64,000 nucleotides of DNA from the NCBI RefSeq assembly GCF_023053635.1, contig NC_086183.1:34329501-34393500 (forward strand), written 5' to 3'. Made by a program: the position numbers and the translations under genes. The DNA is from Elgaria multicarinata webbii (taxonomy: Eukaryota; Chordata; Lepidosauria; Squamata; Anguidae). Under the pieces are notes generated by a model. It ran no database searches. It had not been told where the DNA came from and saw only the letters and a program-made list of their open reading frames with translations. Of this stretch, positions 52,761 to 64,000 are shown piece after piece (the first letter of the stretch is position 1; each line of letters begins with the position of its first letter).

Positions 52761-54479
52761 CTTTACATGAAGGCATTTCTATGTTGCAACCACAGTTGGG
52801 ACACTGCACAGGATACAGTCATGTTGTCATCTTGGCAACCTTCAGGGCTAGAAACTTGGTTTGTGGCGCCCAAACGCCCAAACCATCAACACTGCAGAAT
52901 GCCAAGGAGCTGGACGCTTGAACTTCCCACTCTCAGACCAGCTGCAGGCCTCACCAAGACTAGAGGTACACACATAACCATGATCCATGTGTGGCCTCTG
53001 TGTGCATCAGGCACAACAACCAACATACTCCAGAAATACTGAATCACAACTGAAAGGAACACTTCTGGTGCAGGTTTAGAAGCAGTAGTAACCACTCATC
53101 TGGTCACTTGCGCTGTGTCTGTGTCAAGGTCTCCTTCATGCCAATCAGCAGAGGAAATTGACAAGGTGGATACAATTTTACATGTGATCTATATAAATAT
53201 TGTATGTTTTTACCATTATTATAATATTATTATTCTCCTGTTGTTATTAAGGAACCAATTATTTACATAATATTAGCTAATAAAACATTTAGAAAGTAAA
53301 TAAAAGTCACCGGCTCTTTTTTCTCCTCCAGGTCACAAAGGACTGTCCTAGGTAGGGCCTTACGTGAGTAAGTTCTATGAACATCTGCACCCTCTGGCAG
53401 TGCTTACACTAAAAGAAAGAGATCTGCCAGCTGGGAATCCTGCACTCTGATCTGACCCGATTATTTCTCATTTCACTGGTGTGAAGGTGGCTGCGATTTG
53501 TGAGTGGTGACAAATCTGGCCTCCTGAGGAGTAGCACCTGCCCTCCTTAGAGGTATGTGGAGGAATAGCCAGGGGCTGTGGGACTCCTCGGAATGGCCTT
53601 CCTACAGAAGACGCTGCATCTCCCATCCACAAAAGATGCACAAGATCCCAAGAGATCCCAAAAGATCCCAAGCCTGTAAATCGACACTCACCTGCAGTGA
53701 GTCAGAAGCTTTCCCAGGTACCCAAACAAGGGAAGCTTTCCTACATGGGAAAAAGCAAGTCTGCCGGACTCCTGCTTCTTCTCAGGCTGCTGTTACCACC
53801 GAAATGACTCACGTCAGCATCCCTGGGCCGGCCGGTGGTATGTGCAGGCGCAGGCAAGGGGGCAGCGGCTGAGCCCCCTCTGCTGGGCTCCACGTTCTTA
53901 GAAGTGGTGCACCCTCCGGCTTGCTTGACGTGAATGGAAAAAGCCAGGGGGGCAACTCCCCGTCTTGAACAGGGCGGCCCAGCCTTGTCCGGGCACACTG
54001 CGAGCACGCCTGGGTGTGTGCAGCTCCTGCACACGTCCATCAACACCCTTCAAAGCACGCGCACAGCCGAAAGCACCCACTTGTGCTGCTTGTGACACCA
54101 TGGAGGGTGGGGTGGGGTGGCGGCGAGGAAGGGGTGGCCTCTTCAACTCAAACCCTTGTTCGACTGCAACTCCCATAATCCCCCAACCAGCTCTAGGAGT
54201 TGCAGTCCAACGCATCTGGGGGCGGGGGCTGCTGACTATTTGAGCGAGAGGTTCAAGACCCGCGGGGAAACCGCTCACGAGGGCATGCCTATTTACCCGG
54301 GGGCAAGCCCCGTTGAACTCCGCGAGGCTTACTTCTGAGTAGACGCGGCTAGGCTGGCGCTGCAGCCGCCCTTACCCTTGCCCTGCCTCCGCCTTCCTTT
54401 GCCCAGGCGGTCATCCCGGGCGCGCTCGCCTGCGAGTCAGCCCCATGGAGTAGGGCGGCGTTTACTTCGGAGTAAAGAC

Positions 54480-55250
54480 GGCTCTGCCAGAGGCTCCACT
54501 GGCCGCCGCCTCGCCCGGGCTGCTCTTCGGGGACGCGAAAAGCCCTCGGGCCGTGCGCGCGCGGGGCAGGCGTGGGTGGGAAGGGGGGATTAGGGGCGAG
54601 GGGGCACCCTCCCTCCCTCCCCCCCGGCCATCTCCCCCGGAGCCGGACGCCTGCCTGCCTGCCTGCCTACCTCGCGCCAGCGGAGGGGCTCGGAAGGCGC
54701 CGCGGGAGGGCTGCAGCCGCCTCTTCAGCTTGGGCGACCCGGAGGGCGGGCGCGCTCGCCTAGCTCTGCGCCCCGCGCCAAGGGCGGGCCGCCCGGGCCA
54801 TCGGCGCTCGAGCCGGGCGCGCCGGAACAGCAGCCTCGCCGCGCGCTGCCCCTGGCCCGGCCCGGCCCGATCCGCGCCCCTGCCCTTGCCCCTGGCCCGC
54901 CGCCGCCGCCGCCGCCGCGCCGCTGGACCAGACCCGCCTCGCCTGCTGGCTCCGCCCCGGCCGCCGCGGCTTACCTGCCCGCGCCGCCTCCGCCCTCCAT
55001 CTTGCCCGGCCCGGGAGGGGCTCCGTCGTCCGGGCAGCTCGCCGCCTCTTTCCCCCGCCTGGGGAGCAGCCCGCAGCGGCGGGGGAAGGCGCTCTGCACA
55101 TGGCCAGGGGCGCGTCGCGTCGCTGCTCTTCCCCACTTGCCGGGGCCGAGCTCGGATGGGGAACCAGCCGGGCCACACGCCAAGCGGACAAATCTGGACG
55201 GGGCGCCGCCTCCCTCCCTCCGCCCCTGCGCCCTGTTTAGCCTTCCTGAA
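54480..55250. promoter_or_regulatory. KLC3: CpG island, KLC3 promoter region
   Basis: Very GC- and CpG-rich sequence with a (CCG)n run at 54898-54918 and (GCCT)n at 54646-54668. It lies 5 kb upstream of the first coding exon of KLC3 and is the only such island here. Both strands carry long open frames, as expected from composition alone. Confidence 0.75.
54975..55060 (-). promoter_or_regulatory. KLC3: Probable KLC3 noncoding exon 1
   Basis: On the minus strand GGGCAG is followed by GTAAGC, a good donor, with the exon ending at 54975. The transcription start is not known; 55060 is arbitrary. If joined to the acceptor at 49853, it gives a 5' UTR with a ten-codon upstream frame starting at 55000. 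Other donor-like sites in the island (near 54667 and 54372) remain possible. Confidence 0.5.
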
Positions 55251-56690
55251 AAGAACCATTTGCAGTAGGGGTGATTTTGCGGTGCGGGAGCGAAGTCTCT
55301 AGTCCTCAGGGTTCTAAACTGGCAGCAAGGGCGCAAAGCAGGGAGGGCTGGGCAGGCGGGTGGGTGGGTCCTGGGAGAGAGGCCCATGTGCCACTCCATG
55401 CTTATTGGCCTATGGCAGACTTCCCCATCCTCCATGCCCCCCCCCCCCCGGCGATGCACTGGACTACAACTCCTGGGATCCCCCCAGCCAGCATTGTAGT
55501 CTGTCCAGCACAGATTGGGAATGGGAAGACAGGCCTGCGGGGTGGGGGTGGGGGTGCAGGGCTCCCTCTTGTCCCTCTACCTCCCAACAAACAGGGACAT
55601 GAATGTCCTGGTCCAGGCAACATGAGCCAAACAGCCCTCAGCCTCAGCTCCCACTCTGGGTTTCACTTGATCGCAGAAGAGCAGAGCCAGATTTTGAGGC
55701 AGGCGGCAGCCTCAGGGGCTGCTCCCCACTCCGCGACTGGAACCAAGAGCCCCAAATGGCCAAAGGGCATAAAGAAAGGTGGGTTTCCAGATGCACAGAT
55801 GCAAATGCATCAGCTTGTGTGTGGCAGAGATCAACCACGTCTGTGAATGGTGCATCAGGGTCATGAAACTGGCTGCATACTGATGCCATCAAAGAAGTTG
55901 GCATCCGAAAGCAAAAGAAGGGGAGGAGGCACAAGGATGCCGTTCACCTGAGGTGCCCCGGGGGAGATTCCAGGGCTCAGTGACAGACTCAATGTGGGTG
56001 AATCAGGGGAGGCTTCTGACAAGAGGGAGGCACTTTGGGTGAGGCTGGGGACGTGGAACCCAAAATGGTGCCTCCCCAAGCTAGAAGCAGCACTCACTTC
56101 ACTACTCAGTTACCGGTTCGTGCTTTCTTCTGTTCCCCTGCCCGTAATGCCGCCCCTCTCCATAGCACCGCCTGAAGCAGGTCACTTCACTCTGCTACAC
56201 GGCAGGGGCTGTCCTGCTTCCCCTTCTGAATGAGCTGGCAGGCCTTCTGGGCCCAGCACCGCTTTTGGTGGCCGGAAGTGCTTTTCGACCGCTTCAGCTG
56301 GTGCGTCGGCCGCGTTCCTGCCGGTTCATGACCTGCTGCAACCTGGACCACAGGGAGGTGGTGGAGCACTCGGCAGCACGTGCTGCGGCCAGTTTGCATG
56401 GCGCCTGGAAGATAAAGCCGCTGGCCTTCACCACGAATTGGACACCACAATTAATACAGTTCCATTAGTAGAGGTGCCCAGAGCACGGCCTGGTTCTGTT
56501 TTATTGGATGACTTTCATGTGTTGAGGGCCCAAGGATGCAGACAAGGCGCTCGGCCAAGTCCGGTCAGTATAAAATGCAAGAAATGAATAAATAAAATGA
56601 GAGAGGGACCATTTTCTCCACATTATGAATAATTTTATTAGCCAATACCATGTTCCCCTTTGCTTGCCATTTTTCTGAACTAAGAAGCCC
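55251..56690. other. Intergenic stretch upstream of KLC3
   Basis: No gene is supported. It contains a decayed MITE scrap near 55455-55500, a G/C-rich stretch and what looks like old interspersed repeat DNA near 55640-56230 that I cannot classify. Confidence 0.5.
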
Positions 56691-57010
56691 CAGTCATAGA
56701 ATCATAGAACAGTTGAGTTGGAAGGGGCCCATAAGGCCATCGAGTCCGCCCCACTGTTCAATGCAGGAATCCACCATACAGCATCCCTGACAGATGGTTG
56801 TCCAGCTGTATCTTGAATGCCTCCAGTGTGGGAGAGCCCACCACCTCCTTAGGTAACTGGTTCCATTGTCGTACTGCTCTAACAGTCAGGAAGTTTTTCC
56901 TGGTGTCCATCCAGAATCTTGCAATCGCCATAGCCTTTCCTTGCTCCAGCCCCTTGATCATTTCAGTTGCCCTCTTCGCACCTTTTCCTGTGCTCTACAA
57001 TATCCTTTAC
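56690..57010 (-). mobile_element. CR1 LINE 3' end
   Basis: ATAGAATCATAGAACAGTTG through CCTTAGGTAACTGGTTCCAT and GTCAGGAAGTTTTTCCTGGT. A slightly different CR1 subfamily, with VGSPTLEAFKIQLDNHLSGM on the minus strand. Confidence 0.9.
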
Positions 57011-58214
57011 AGGACAGGGCCAAATCTGGCTGCCCCAATGGTTGGCATAAAGACAATACTGGAATTCCATCCCTTTCGGAAGACTTTTGCCTTTTGCATG
57101 GGCAAACCACCCTCCCAGCTCCACCCACCGTGCATGGCGTTACAGGAGTTCCCTGAAACAAGACGCCTTACCACCGGCAGCTTGTTCTCATTTACCCCCA
57201 CCTCCTCCCCTCCCTGCCGGCAGGTTTGAAGGAGTCAGTGTTGGCATTGCAAACCTCAGGGAGGAACAAAGGCTGCAGTGGTGCCAAGCAGAGAGGCACG
57301 CCCTCCCCCGGAGGCTGCAGGCAAAGAGCTGACATCACTTTGCAGGCCTGGGAAGGAAGAGCCTGGCAGAGGGACTGAGAGCGTCAGGATCAAAAGGCTC
57401 CCCAGGGCCCTGGCAAAAGTCAGGGCAGGTGGGCGAAGAGTTTGGGGTGGGGACAGTCCCACACAGCCTCGCACTCTGAACAGTTTGAAAGGATCATGGT
57501 CCCCCTCCTCTTCTGCTCTGAAACCTCACCTCTTGACTTCGCCTTCTTTCTGATGCAGTTTCACCTTTGTTCAGATTTTATGTAGATGTCATTTCACCAG
57601 GGATGCTTTCACAGGCCATTGCAGTGGCCCACCTAAAGACTGAGCTCCTGAGGTCAGAGCAAGATGGCTGTTGTCCCCTATGCAAAGGAATTAAGATAAG
57701 CCTTGCAGAAGCTGAGAAGACACACACTACGTCTTGCAAGACCTCAGCTCCTTTGCTCGTGAGCAGTGCAGGCAATAGCGGGGTGGGAGTTTATGGGATA
57801 ACAAAGAGAAGCAACAGGAAGCACTGACAGTAGGCGGGAGGTGATGTGTAAGAAGGCGAAGGTTACATCGCATATTAGGATCCCTTCTTTGTGATTAACA
57901 TTGGATCAGAACTCACGGGGGTTTAATCCTGGAATCTGTTTTCAACAGCCAAGGCTGAGTGCAGCAAGAGTTCCTCTGAGCATGAGCCAAGCTCCTTTTC
58001 CTCAGTGACTTTCCTGAGTAACAGCAGTCAGCTTCTGGCATTAGATGCAAAGGTGTCACCTACCCAGACAAGAAGGAGTTTAAGCCCCGGCACCGCTCAT
58101 ATTTGAAATGAATCTCTATCCAGCACAAATGAAGTTGGAGTCCACCTCCCCACCCCCCCCGCCCCCGCTTCTTGGAGCACTCTCAGGCAAGGCTTTTCAC
58201 CTGCAAGTGCCCTG
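57011..58214. other. Intergenic stretch, nothing recognised
   Basis: Mixed sequence with short frames only. No repeat family, exon or RNA gene could be named. Confidence 0.45.
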
Positions 58215-58445
58215 AATCATAGAATCATAGAATAGCAGAGTTGGAAGGGGCCTCCTAAGGCCATTGAGTCCAACCCCCTGCTCAATGCAGGAATCCACCT
58301 TAAAGCATCCCTGACAGGTGGTTGTCCAGCTGCCTCTTGAAGGCCTCTCGTGTGGGAGAGCCCACAACCTCCCTAGGTCACTGGTTCCATTGTCGTACTG
58401 CTCTAACAGTCAGGAAGTTTTTCCTGATGTCCAGCTGGAATCCCC
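58215..58445 (-). mobile_element. CR1 LINE 3' end
   Basis: AATCATAGAATCATAGAATA through CTCGTGTGGGAGAGCCCACA and CAGTCAGGAAGTTTTTCCTG. Confidence 0.9.
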
Positions 58446-59734
58446 CTGCCACATTCACAGAATTTTACAGGGGGTGCAGATGTCATCATCCATTTTTTAA
58501 TCCTCCCACATTTTCTCACTGCTTCTTTTGCCTGTTTGCTGCAGGGAATCCATCCAGGAGGAAAGGACTGAAGAGTTGCACAGCGTCTTCTAATGGGTAG
58601 CGCTAGGAGCCCTCCGTCTGGAAGCACCCTGGACATTGATGGAGAGCAGGGCAGGATCTACACGGCTGCTTTAAAACAGTTTATAATGGTAGTGACAACT
58701 GTTGGGGCCCAGGACACCCTCCAAATACAGTTCCCAAAACGTTTCCAAAGTGTCATGTCCTGCTTGGTGTAGATCTAGCTTTCCCTCACCAGGTGGTCTC
58801 TAGATACGTTGGGCCTCCAGCGCCTCTGGAAAACACCAGTCGTGGTCCAGCACATCTGAAGAACACCAGGTAAGGGAAGGCTGAGTAGACGGACCGGCGT
58901 GGGGAAGTGAGGAAGGCTCTTCGCTGCTAATGAGTTACTTGGTATGATGACAGAAAGGGGACCGGGTTAGAAGCATTTTGCAGTGGGCTGCAGCCGCCAC
59001 TTAATATTGCATGAGGAGCGGCTCTGGACACCGATGCAAATGTGCCTTCAGCTTTCTGCTGAGCCCATAAAAAGCCATCCTGGCCTGCAGCCAGCTGGGC
59101 TCCTTGCCTCAGTTTCCAGGATGACTGTGCAGGGAGGGCTACAGAGCAAAAATAAATAGGATAGGCGCCCCATGATGGTGAGTGAGCAAAGCCCTTTCCA
59201 ATGGGTAAGGAAAATGTGCCAGGGGGCTTAGAAGCAGCAGGAGGCCAGCCAAGGGAGGGCAGGGGAGAAAGGCCATTTTGGCAGGAACTGGGGCCTTCAT
59301 TGGCTTGGCTGGGTTTAGGCTGGGATTGTTGGGTCAATCTCTTTCGTGTTGCGTAAGTTGATCTCTTCGATTGGGGCAACATTTTGCAGGTGTCAGGGAG
59401 AACCTTTGTGCCTACAAGGGACGTTGGAGCAACATGAGAGATCCCATTCCTGAGCCAATGGGCACATTTGGACGACACAATAGCCAACCCTGCGCTTATA
59501 GTCCACTCCACGGATGACTATTTGCAGGTCACACTTGGACGACATGCTAATAACCCATCCTTGGAGTAGGCTAGGGTGAGGGTTAGGGTTGGGGAAGAAA
59601 CAGAACCACTGGGTTGGGTACACTGGTGACAATGTATGCGGTGATAATAAGAGTTTGATGACAATCATGATAATGATAAATTAAAATTATTTAATTTTTC
59701 AATCTAATTAAAACACACACACACATATACTGCA

Positions 59735-60306
59735 ACTCCCTCTACATGGGACAGCCTTTGAAGATGGTCCGGAAGCTGCAGCTTGTGCAAAATGCAGCGG
59801 CCAGATTGATAGCTGGAACAGGGAGCCCAATTCAAGGTGCTGGTTTTAACCTATAAAGCCCTACATGGCCTGGGACCACAATACCTGATGGAACGCCTCT
59901 CCCGACATGAACCAACCTGTACACTGCGCTCAACATCTAAGGTCCTCCTCCGAGTGCCTACTCCGAGGGAAGCTCGGAGGATGGCAACAAGGGAGGGGGC
60001 CTTCTCGGTGGTGGCCCCCCGACTGTGGAATGATCTCCCTGATGAGGCTCGCCTGGCACCAACATTGTTATCTTTTCGGCGCCAGGTCAAGACTTTTCTC
60101 TTCTCCCAGGCATTTTAACAGCATTTAACAACGTTAAGTTTGTTTTTAATGGACCCCAGAATGGTTGTTTTTAAATGGATACTGTTTTTATACTGTTTTT
60201 ATGTTTTTGATGGTTTTTAAATTTTATATACTTTTTAATGTTTACCATTTTTAACTTTTGTAAACCGCCCAGAGAGCTTCGACTGTGGGGCGGTATATAA
60301 ATGTAA

Positions 60307-60345
<39 letters not shown>
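59735..60345 (+). mobile_element. L2-like LINE, second subfamily, RT end and tail
   Basis: VLVLTYKALHGLGPQYLMER, then FSVVAPRLWNDLPDEARLAP and SFRRQVKTFLFSQAF and stop. The 3' UTR ends GTAAACCGCCCAGAGAGCTT and a long (AAAT)n run at 60300-60345. Confidence 0.88.
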
Positions 60346-60500
60346 AATATATGTATAAAAACAATGAAAATAAATACACAATATATATTGAGCCACTAAA
60401 AACTCAATAGTATAACATTTAAAAACTGATACCAAACGCATTTTGAGCTATGGTCTTCTTGAGTGGTAAAGTAAATGTACACTCTTATATAACATATATA
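60346..60500 (-). mobile_element. Decayed hammerhead-like element, one arm
   Basis: On the minus strand from 60471 the sequence reads TTTACCACTCAAGAAGACCA, then TAGCTCAAAATGCGTTTGGT. Positions of stem I (TACCA/TGGTA), stem II and the GCGT block align with the arm at 46.74-46.80 kb, but core bases differ. Only one arm is seen. It follows directly on the (AAAT)n tail of an L2-like copy. Confidence 0.4.
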
Positions 60501-61039
60501 TTCACAATACATACAAGGCAAATATCAGTAAGTGCTGAGTGTTGCTTCCAGGCCCACCTCCGTTTTTCTCTTCCTCTTTCCCACTTCTAACAACTCTGAA
60601 GAACTTAAAAGAGGAGGGAGGGAGGCCTTTCTCTGACCTTGAGTACTTGACACTTACAGAACGGAAAGCCACAAAACTTCTACCCACTAGCTTAGCTACC
60701 TTAATATATACATTTATTCAGATCATATTCATAAATGTCAGCTAAAAAGCGGTGGGGGACGGGGGAGGGGGGAGGGGGGGAGGGGGAGGGAGGAATCGAG
60801 ACAGGTGTCAATGGTTCATCTTGCCAAGGTGCTAAACCCAGAGCGGAGAGAAGGTGTGCGTCTCCTGTTCTGCACATTCTGATCTAAGCCAATCCTGCAA
60901 AGGTTGCTTGCAAAGCATTAGCACTGAGGGTTCCCCACCACCACCACCACACAGACACAGGTCAGATTTAACTTTCTTATTAAGGAAAGTGAATGAGTTC
61001 CTGCAAAGAACTCTACGAGGCAGCACCTGAGGTTCTGCA

Positions 61040-61240
61040 AGGTGCTGCAGTACGACAATGGAACCAGTTACCTGGGGAGGTTGTGGGCTCCCCCACACTA
61101 GAGGCCTTCAAGAGGCAGCTGGACAACCATCTGTCAGGGATGCTTTAGGGTGGATTCCTGCATTGAGCAGGGGGGTGGACTAGATGGCCTTGTAGGCCCC
61201 TTCCAACTCTGCTATTCTATGATATGATTCTATGATAAGG
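61040..61240 (+). mobile_element. CR1 LINE 3' end
   Basis: AGTACGACAATGGAACCAGT through TTGTAGGCCCCTTCCAACTC and TGCTATTCTATGATATGATT, the complete 3' terminus. Confidence 0.9.
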
Positions 61241-61550
61241 TTTATTAAGGCCCAAGAGCTGAGATGCTCTGCTTAGAGTGCAAAGAAATGCCGCCCGGAT
61301 CTTTAGTCTTTTGGGTTGGCTCATGATGGAACTCAGCCATCTTCAGCACCTGAGAATCCAGACTAGCAACCCCACTTATTATCATGGCGCAAAACGCAGC
61401 GAGAAGTTCTCCTGCACCAGCCCTATTGAAATGAACAGAAGACATGCAGCGCATGAGACTTGGGCAGGAAATCTTCCCGGGGGACTGAGCCTAGGAAAGT
61501 CCAGCTGTGTGTGTCTGCCGGCCTGCCACCCTGCTGCTGTTTGTGGTTCA

Positions 61551-62325
61551 TCTCAAAGTAGGGCTGTGCACCAGCCCCTTCGATCTTTCGGATCAGGCCT
61601 GAAGCGGTTCACACCGATCTGACCCTCCCCCAACCTGCTCCAGATCGGATCCTGGAGCGATCGTGATTTGCCCCCCATTTTGCCCCCCTTCCCCACTTTT
61701 GTGAACCGCCCAGAGAGCTTCGGCTATTGGGCGGTATAGAAATGCAATAAATAAATAATAAATAATAAATAAATGCTTTCCTCCACAGCGGATGGCAGGT
61801 AAGTGGGGAAGGGGGGACAAAATGGGGGGCAAATAAGTTCCCTTCCCCTTTACTTGGCTCCACCATCCACCGCTGCACGGATCGTGGCAGTGGCGGGCAG
61901 CAGTGCCAGGTAAGGCCCCCCTCCCCCTCCCCTTACCTGCCTCTGTCACAGTCCGACGGCGGCTTCAACTGAGGCCCAGGCCTCAAAGCGGAAGAGCAAG
62001 CCACGGCTGTGGCCTGGTCTGCCAGTTTGAGGCCTGGGCATCAGTTGAAGCCACCGTCGGACCACGACGGAGACAAGTAAACCCCCTCCCCCCTGCCTTT
62101 TACCTGGCTTTGCTGCTGTTGCTGCACAGTCTGCGGCGGTGCCAGGTAAGCCCCCCTCCCCCCACACTTACATTTTTTCCGGAGCTGCGGATCGAGGCGA
62201 AGGATCCGCTTTGTCTCGATCCGCAGCTCCCCCGACCCGATCCGTCTCTGCCTTTGGCAGAGGCAAGTCAGGCCGCTCCGCTATCGCTTCTACGAAGCGA
62301 AGCGGAGCACAGCCCTATCTCAAAG
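61551..62325. mobile_element. hAT-type element, 759 bp, with 8-bp duplication
   Basis: The element 61559-62317 starts TAGGGCTGTGC and ends GCACAGCCCTA. Exact octamers TCTCAAAG flank it at 61551-61558 and 62318-62325. It has no transposase frame, so it is non-autonomous. Inside are an L2-like tail (61697-61775) and internal inverted blocks: GTCCGACGGCGGCTTCAACT at 61950-61969 and the reverse at about 62043-62062, and GGAGCTGCGGATCGAG with CTCGATCCGCAGCTCC around 62183-62232. Confidence 0.88.
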
Positions 62326-64000
62326 CACTTGCCTCTTATTGCCCCATTAAGACTCATCTCTTGAAAGAAACCCCCCCCCAAGTCTCCTAACCCTGCAACT
62401 GGGATTCCCTTTTCCCCAAATCCCAAAGGCAGGAGTTTGCAACCAGCCACGAGGGGACAGCAGAAGGGCAGTGTCTCCATGCCGACGGATGCTCACCGAC
62501 CCTCCCCCATTTCCAAGGGGGTCTGAGAATCCGCCAGCAACAATGCCAGCCACTGATGGGCGTCAAATGTTTGAAGTCGCGGTTGCTGGGGGAACGGGGC
62601 CGGGCCCCTCGATCCCATTCAGAGTCCTGGGAGTGGGAGAAATGGCACGCTCTGAACCCCTGTTCGTTCCAGGACAAAACCACTGCTGTTTTCTCCGTGG
62701 CTGCATGAACTGATAAGCCCTGCTTCAAACAGAGGCCCTCTTCAGAAGACAGCCCTCACCATGTCTGGCGTTGGCCAGAGTCACAGGCGTTTAGCCTGGT
62801 AAAGCACCATCCGTGTTTTGGTCTTTTGGGGACACCTTGCTAAGATTGGTGTTCGCGTGCGTTGCTGATGTTGTTGCCATTCTTCAGGACTCAGTCCTCC
62901 CCCCACCCACCCAAGCCCGGGTGTAGACAAGCCTTCCTCAACCTGGTGCCCTCTGGATAAGTTGGACTATAACTCCCATCAGGTTGGGGAAGGCGGCCTT
63001 ACCTGGGCAAGGCAAGACACAAGCCCAGATCGATCGAAATTCTTGAACTTTCCATCCTGCTCTGCTGTGACGGAGAAACAGAAGGTAGGGTGGGGCTATG
63101 CAGATTAAGGGGCGGGACCAAGCGGAAGAGTGGGCCGGGCTCTAAGTGGCTGAGGTCACCAAGGGGCACCCTGCACCCTGGGTAGTCCTCGTCTTCCTTT
63201 CTCCCCTATAAGTGAACGCCTGTAGTGCAGCCCTATAGAAGAAAGCAAGACATCGGGGAGGAGAGAGCACCTGTCCATGAGGGGCCCATGCCACGTTTTC
63301 AGCATCCCACAAGGAGCTCCTGCCACCATGCAATAAACATGTCCTGTCTCGGTGCCCTGCCCACCTGCCACAAGGCCGAGCACCGAGACCTGCCCATTTC
63401 ATCTGTGCATTGAGGGCTGTTTCTCTCTGGCCCAGCAATCTTCTGGCTGCACAGGTCTCCCCGCCTCTTCCCAAAACACGCACTGCAAAATGATACGCAG
63501 CAGCAGCAGCAGCAGCAGCATCACTGCCACCGGCAGCCACGGAGGGGCGCTTGGAGGCAGCCGGCAGGAAATCTCCTGCCATCCAGTTCCTCAGGCAGGC
63601 AGGCAGGCAGGCGGGCAGGCGGGCTTGCTCTCTGGCTCTCTTAATTGGTGGCTTCCCCCAACAAAGCCACCAGGGAAAAATAATTAAGGACGTTTCCTCT
63701 CTGTGGCGCTGCACGGCTGGCCTTTCCAAATCAAGCACGATCACTTTGCAGGGATAAAATAATCTACCGTATTTGCACTCCGCAAGCCTGGCAGGCGCTT
63801 GGCTCCGCTGGCTGGTGTCCGAGCCGCCCTCCGCTAGGATGAGGCTGGCTGGGTAAAAGAGCCGGCCCAGCCACCGCCCAAGGAGCCACCTGGGCCAGCA
63901 GGATTTGCAGAGGTGTCGGAGCAGGGCACGATCCAAGGCGGGCACCCAGCGCATCCTAGGCACGCCCTTCCCTGGCCTGGTCCTCTTCAGAGGTGCTAGA
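62326..64000. other. Right-end intergenic stretch
   Basis: A MITE scrap lies at 62931-62996, (CAG)7 at 63498-63518 and (GGCA)n at 63593-63620. A 273-codon minus-strand frame (63142-63963) shows no family resemblance and runs through both simple repeats, so I do not call it. No CKM exon is visible although CKM would be next by human synteny. Confidence 0.5.

Noticed and set aside
54366-54380. Alternative KLC3 exon 1 donor (minus-strand GGTAAGG)
   Set aside because: A plausible donor, but it lies in a stretch related to a palindromic MITE family and there is no evidence for transcription there. The 54975 donor in the island core is preferred.
54462-55302. Long frames on both strands in the CpG island
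   Set aside because: Arg/Ala/Pro/Gly-rich translations on opposite strands are what a stop-poor CpG island gives. There is no family match.
59573-59604. Telomere-like GGGTTAGGG repeat
   Set aside because: Only about two units, so it is a chance occurrence and not an interstitial telomere array.
63661-63760. CKM-type muscle promoter motifs (A/T-rich MEF2-like AAAAATAATTA, GATAAAAT)
   Set aside because: Single loose matches near the window edge without a CKM exon do not support a promoter call.
63142-63963. 273-codon minus-strand open frame
   Set aside because: It matches no family, runs through (CAG)n and (GGCA)n simple repeats as poly-Ala and repetitive residues, and has no promoter or splice support. 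GC-rich composition explains it.

Overview
This window is nuclear DNA from a vertebrate, most likely a squamate reptile. Three large intron-containing genes stand in the order PPP1R13L (+), ERCC2 (+), KLC3 (-), which is the reverse-complement order and orientation of the human 19q13.32 block KLC3-ERCC2-PPP1R13L. The repeat mixture fits a lizard or snake: CR1 3' ends with the ATTCTATG terminal repeat, L2-like LINEs ending in an AACCGCCCAGAGAG-type tail, an L1 end, a BovB (RTE) 3' end, MIR-like and tRNA-type SINEs, and many palindromic hAT-type MITEs. The species cannot be named from this sequence.

Layout. 1-11.3 kb: the 3' two thirds of PPP1R13L (iASPP), nine coding exons ending in ankyrin repeats and an SH3 domain. 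11.3-16.9 kb: intergenic, with BovB, CR1 and L2-like pieces. 16.9-39.3 kb: ERCC2 (XPD), complete in 23 coding exons. The exon phases fit and sum to 760 codons plus stop, the human length, and the helicase and Fe-S residues are in place. 39.3-40.3 kb: the short gap between the convergent 3' ends. 40.3-55.0 kb: KLC3 on the minus strand, 12 coding exons (526 codons) plus a likely noncoding first exon in a CpG island at about 55 kb. 55.2-64 kb: upstream intergenic DNA with CR1, L2-like and hAT copies and no gene I can support. In human the next gene would be CKM, head-to-head with KLC3, but no CKM coding exon is visible.

The genes do not form a functional unit. ERCC2 is a TFIIH helicase for repair and transcription, PPP1R13L is a p53/NF-kB regulator, and KLC3 is a kinesin cargo adaptor. 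Their linkage is old synteny.

The most unusual structures are two palindromic insertions at 5.16-5.53 kb (PPP1R13L intron) and 46.10-46.98 kb (KLC3 intron), with a decayed relative near 60.4 kb. Each palindrome has head-to-head arms carrying a hammerhead-ribozyme-like motif, one asymmetric end of about 40 nt, and a 16-20 bp target duplication. They look like a short Penelope-like or retrozyme-like family. Four hAT-type elements keep exact 8-bp target duplications, and one of them is nested inside the larger palindrome.
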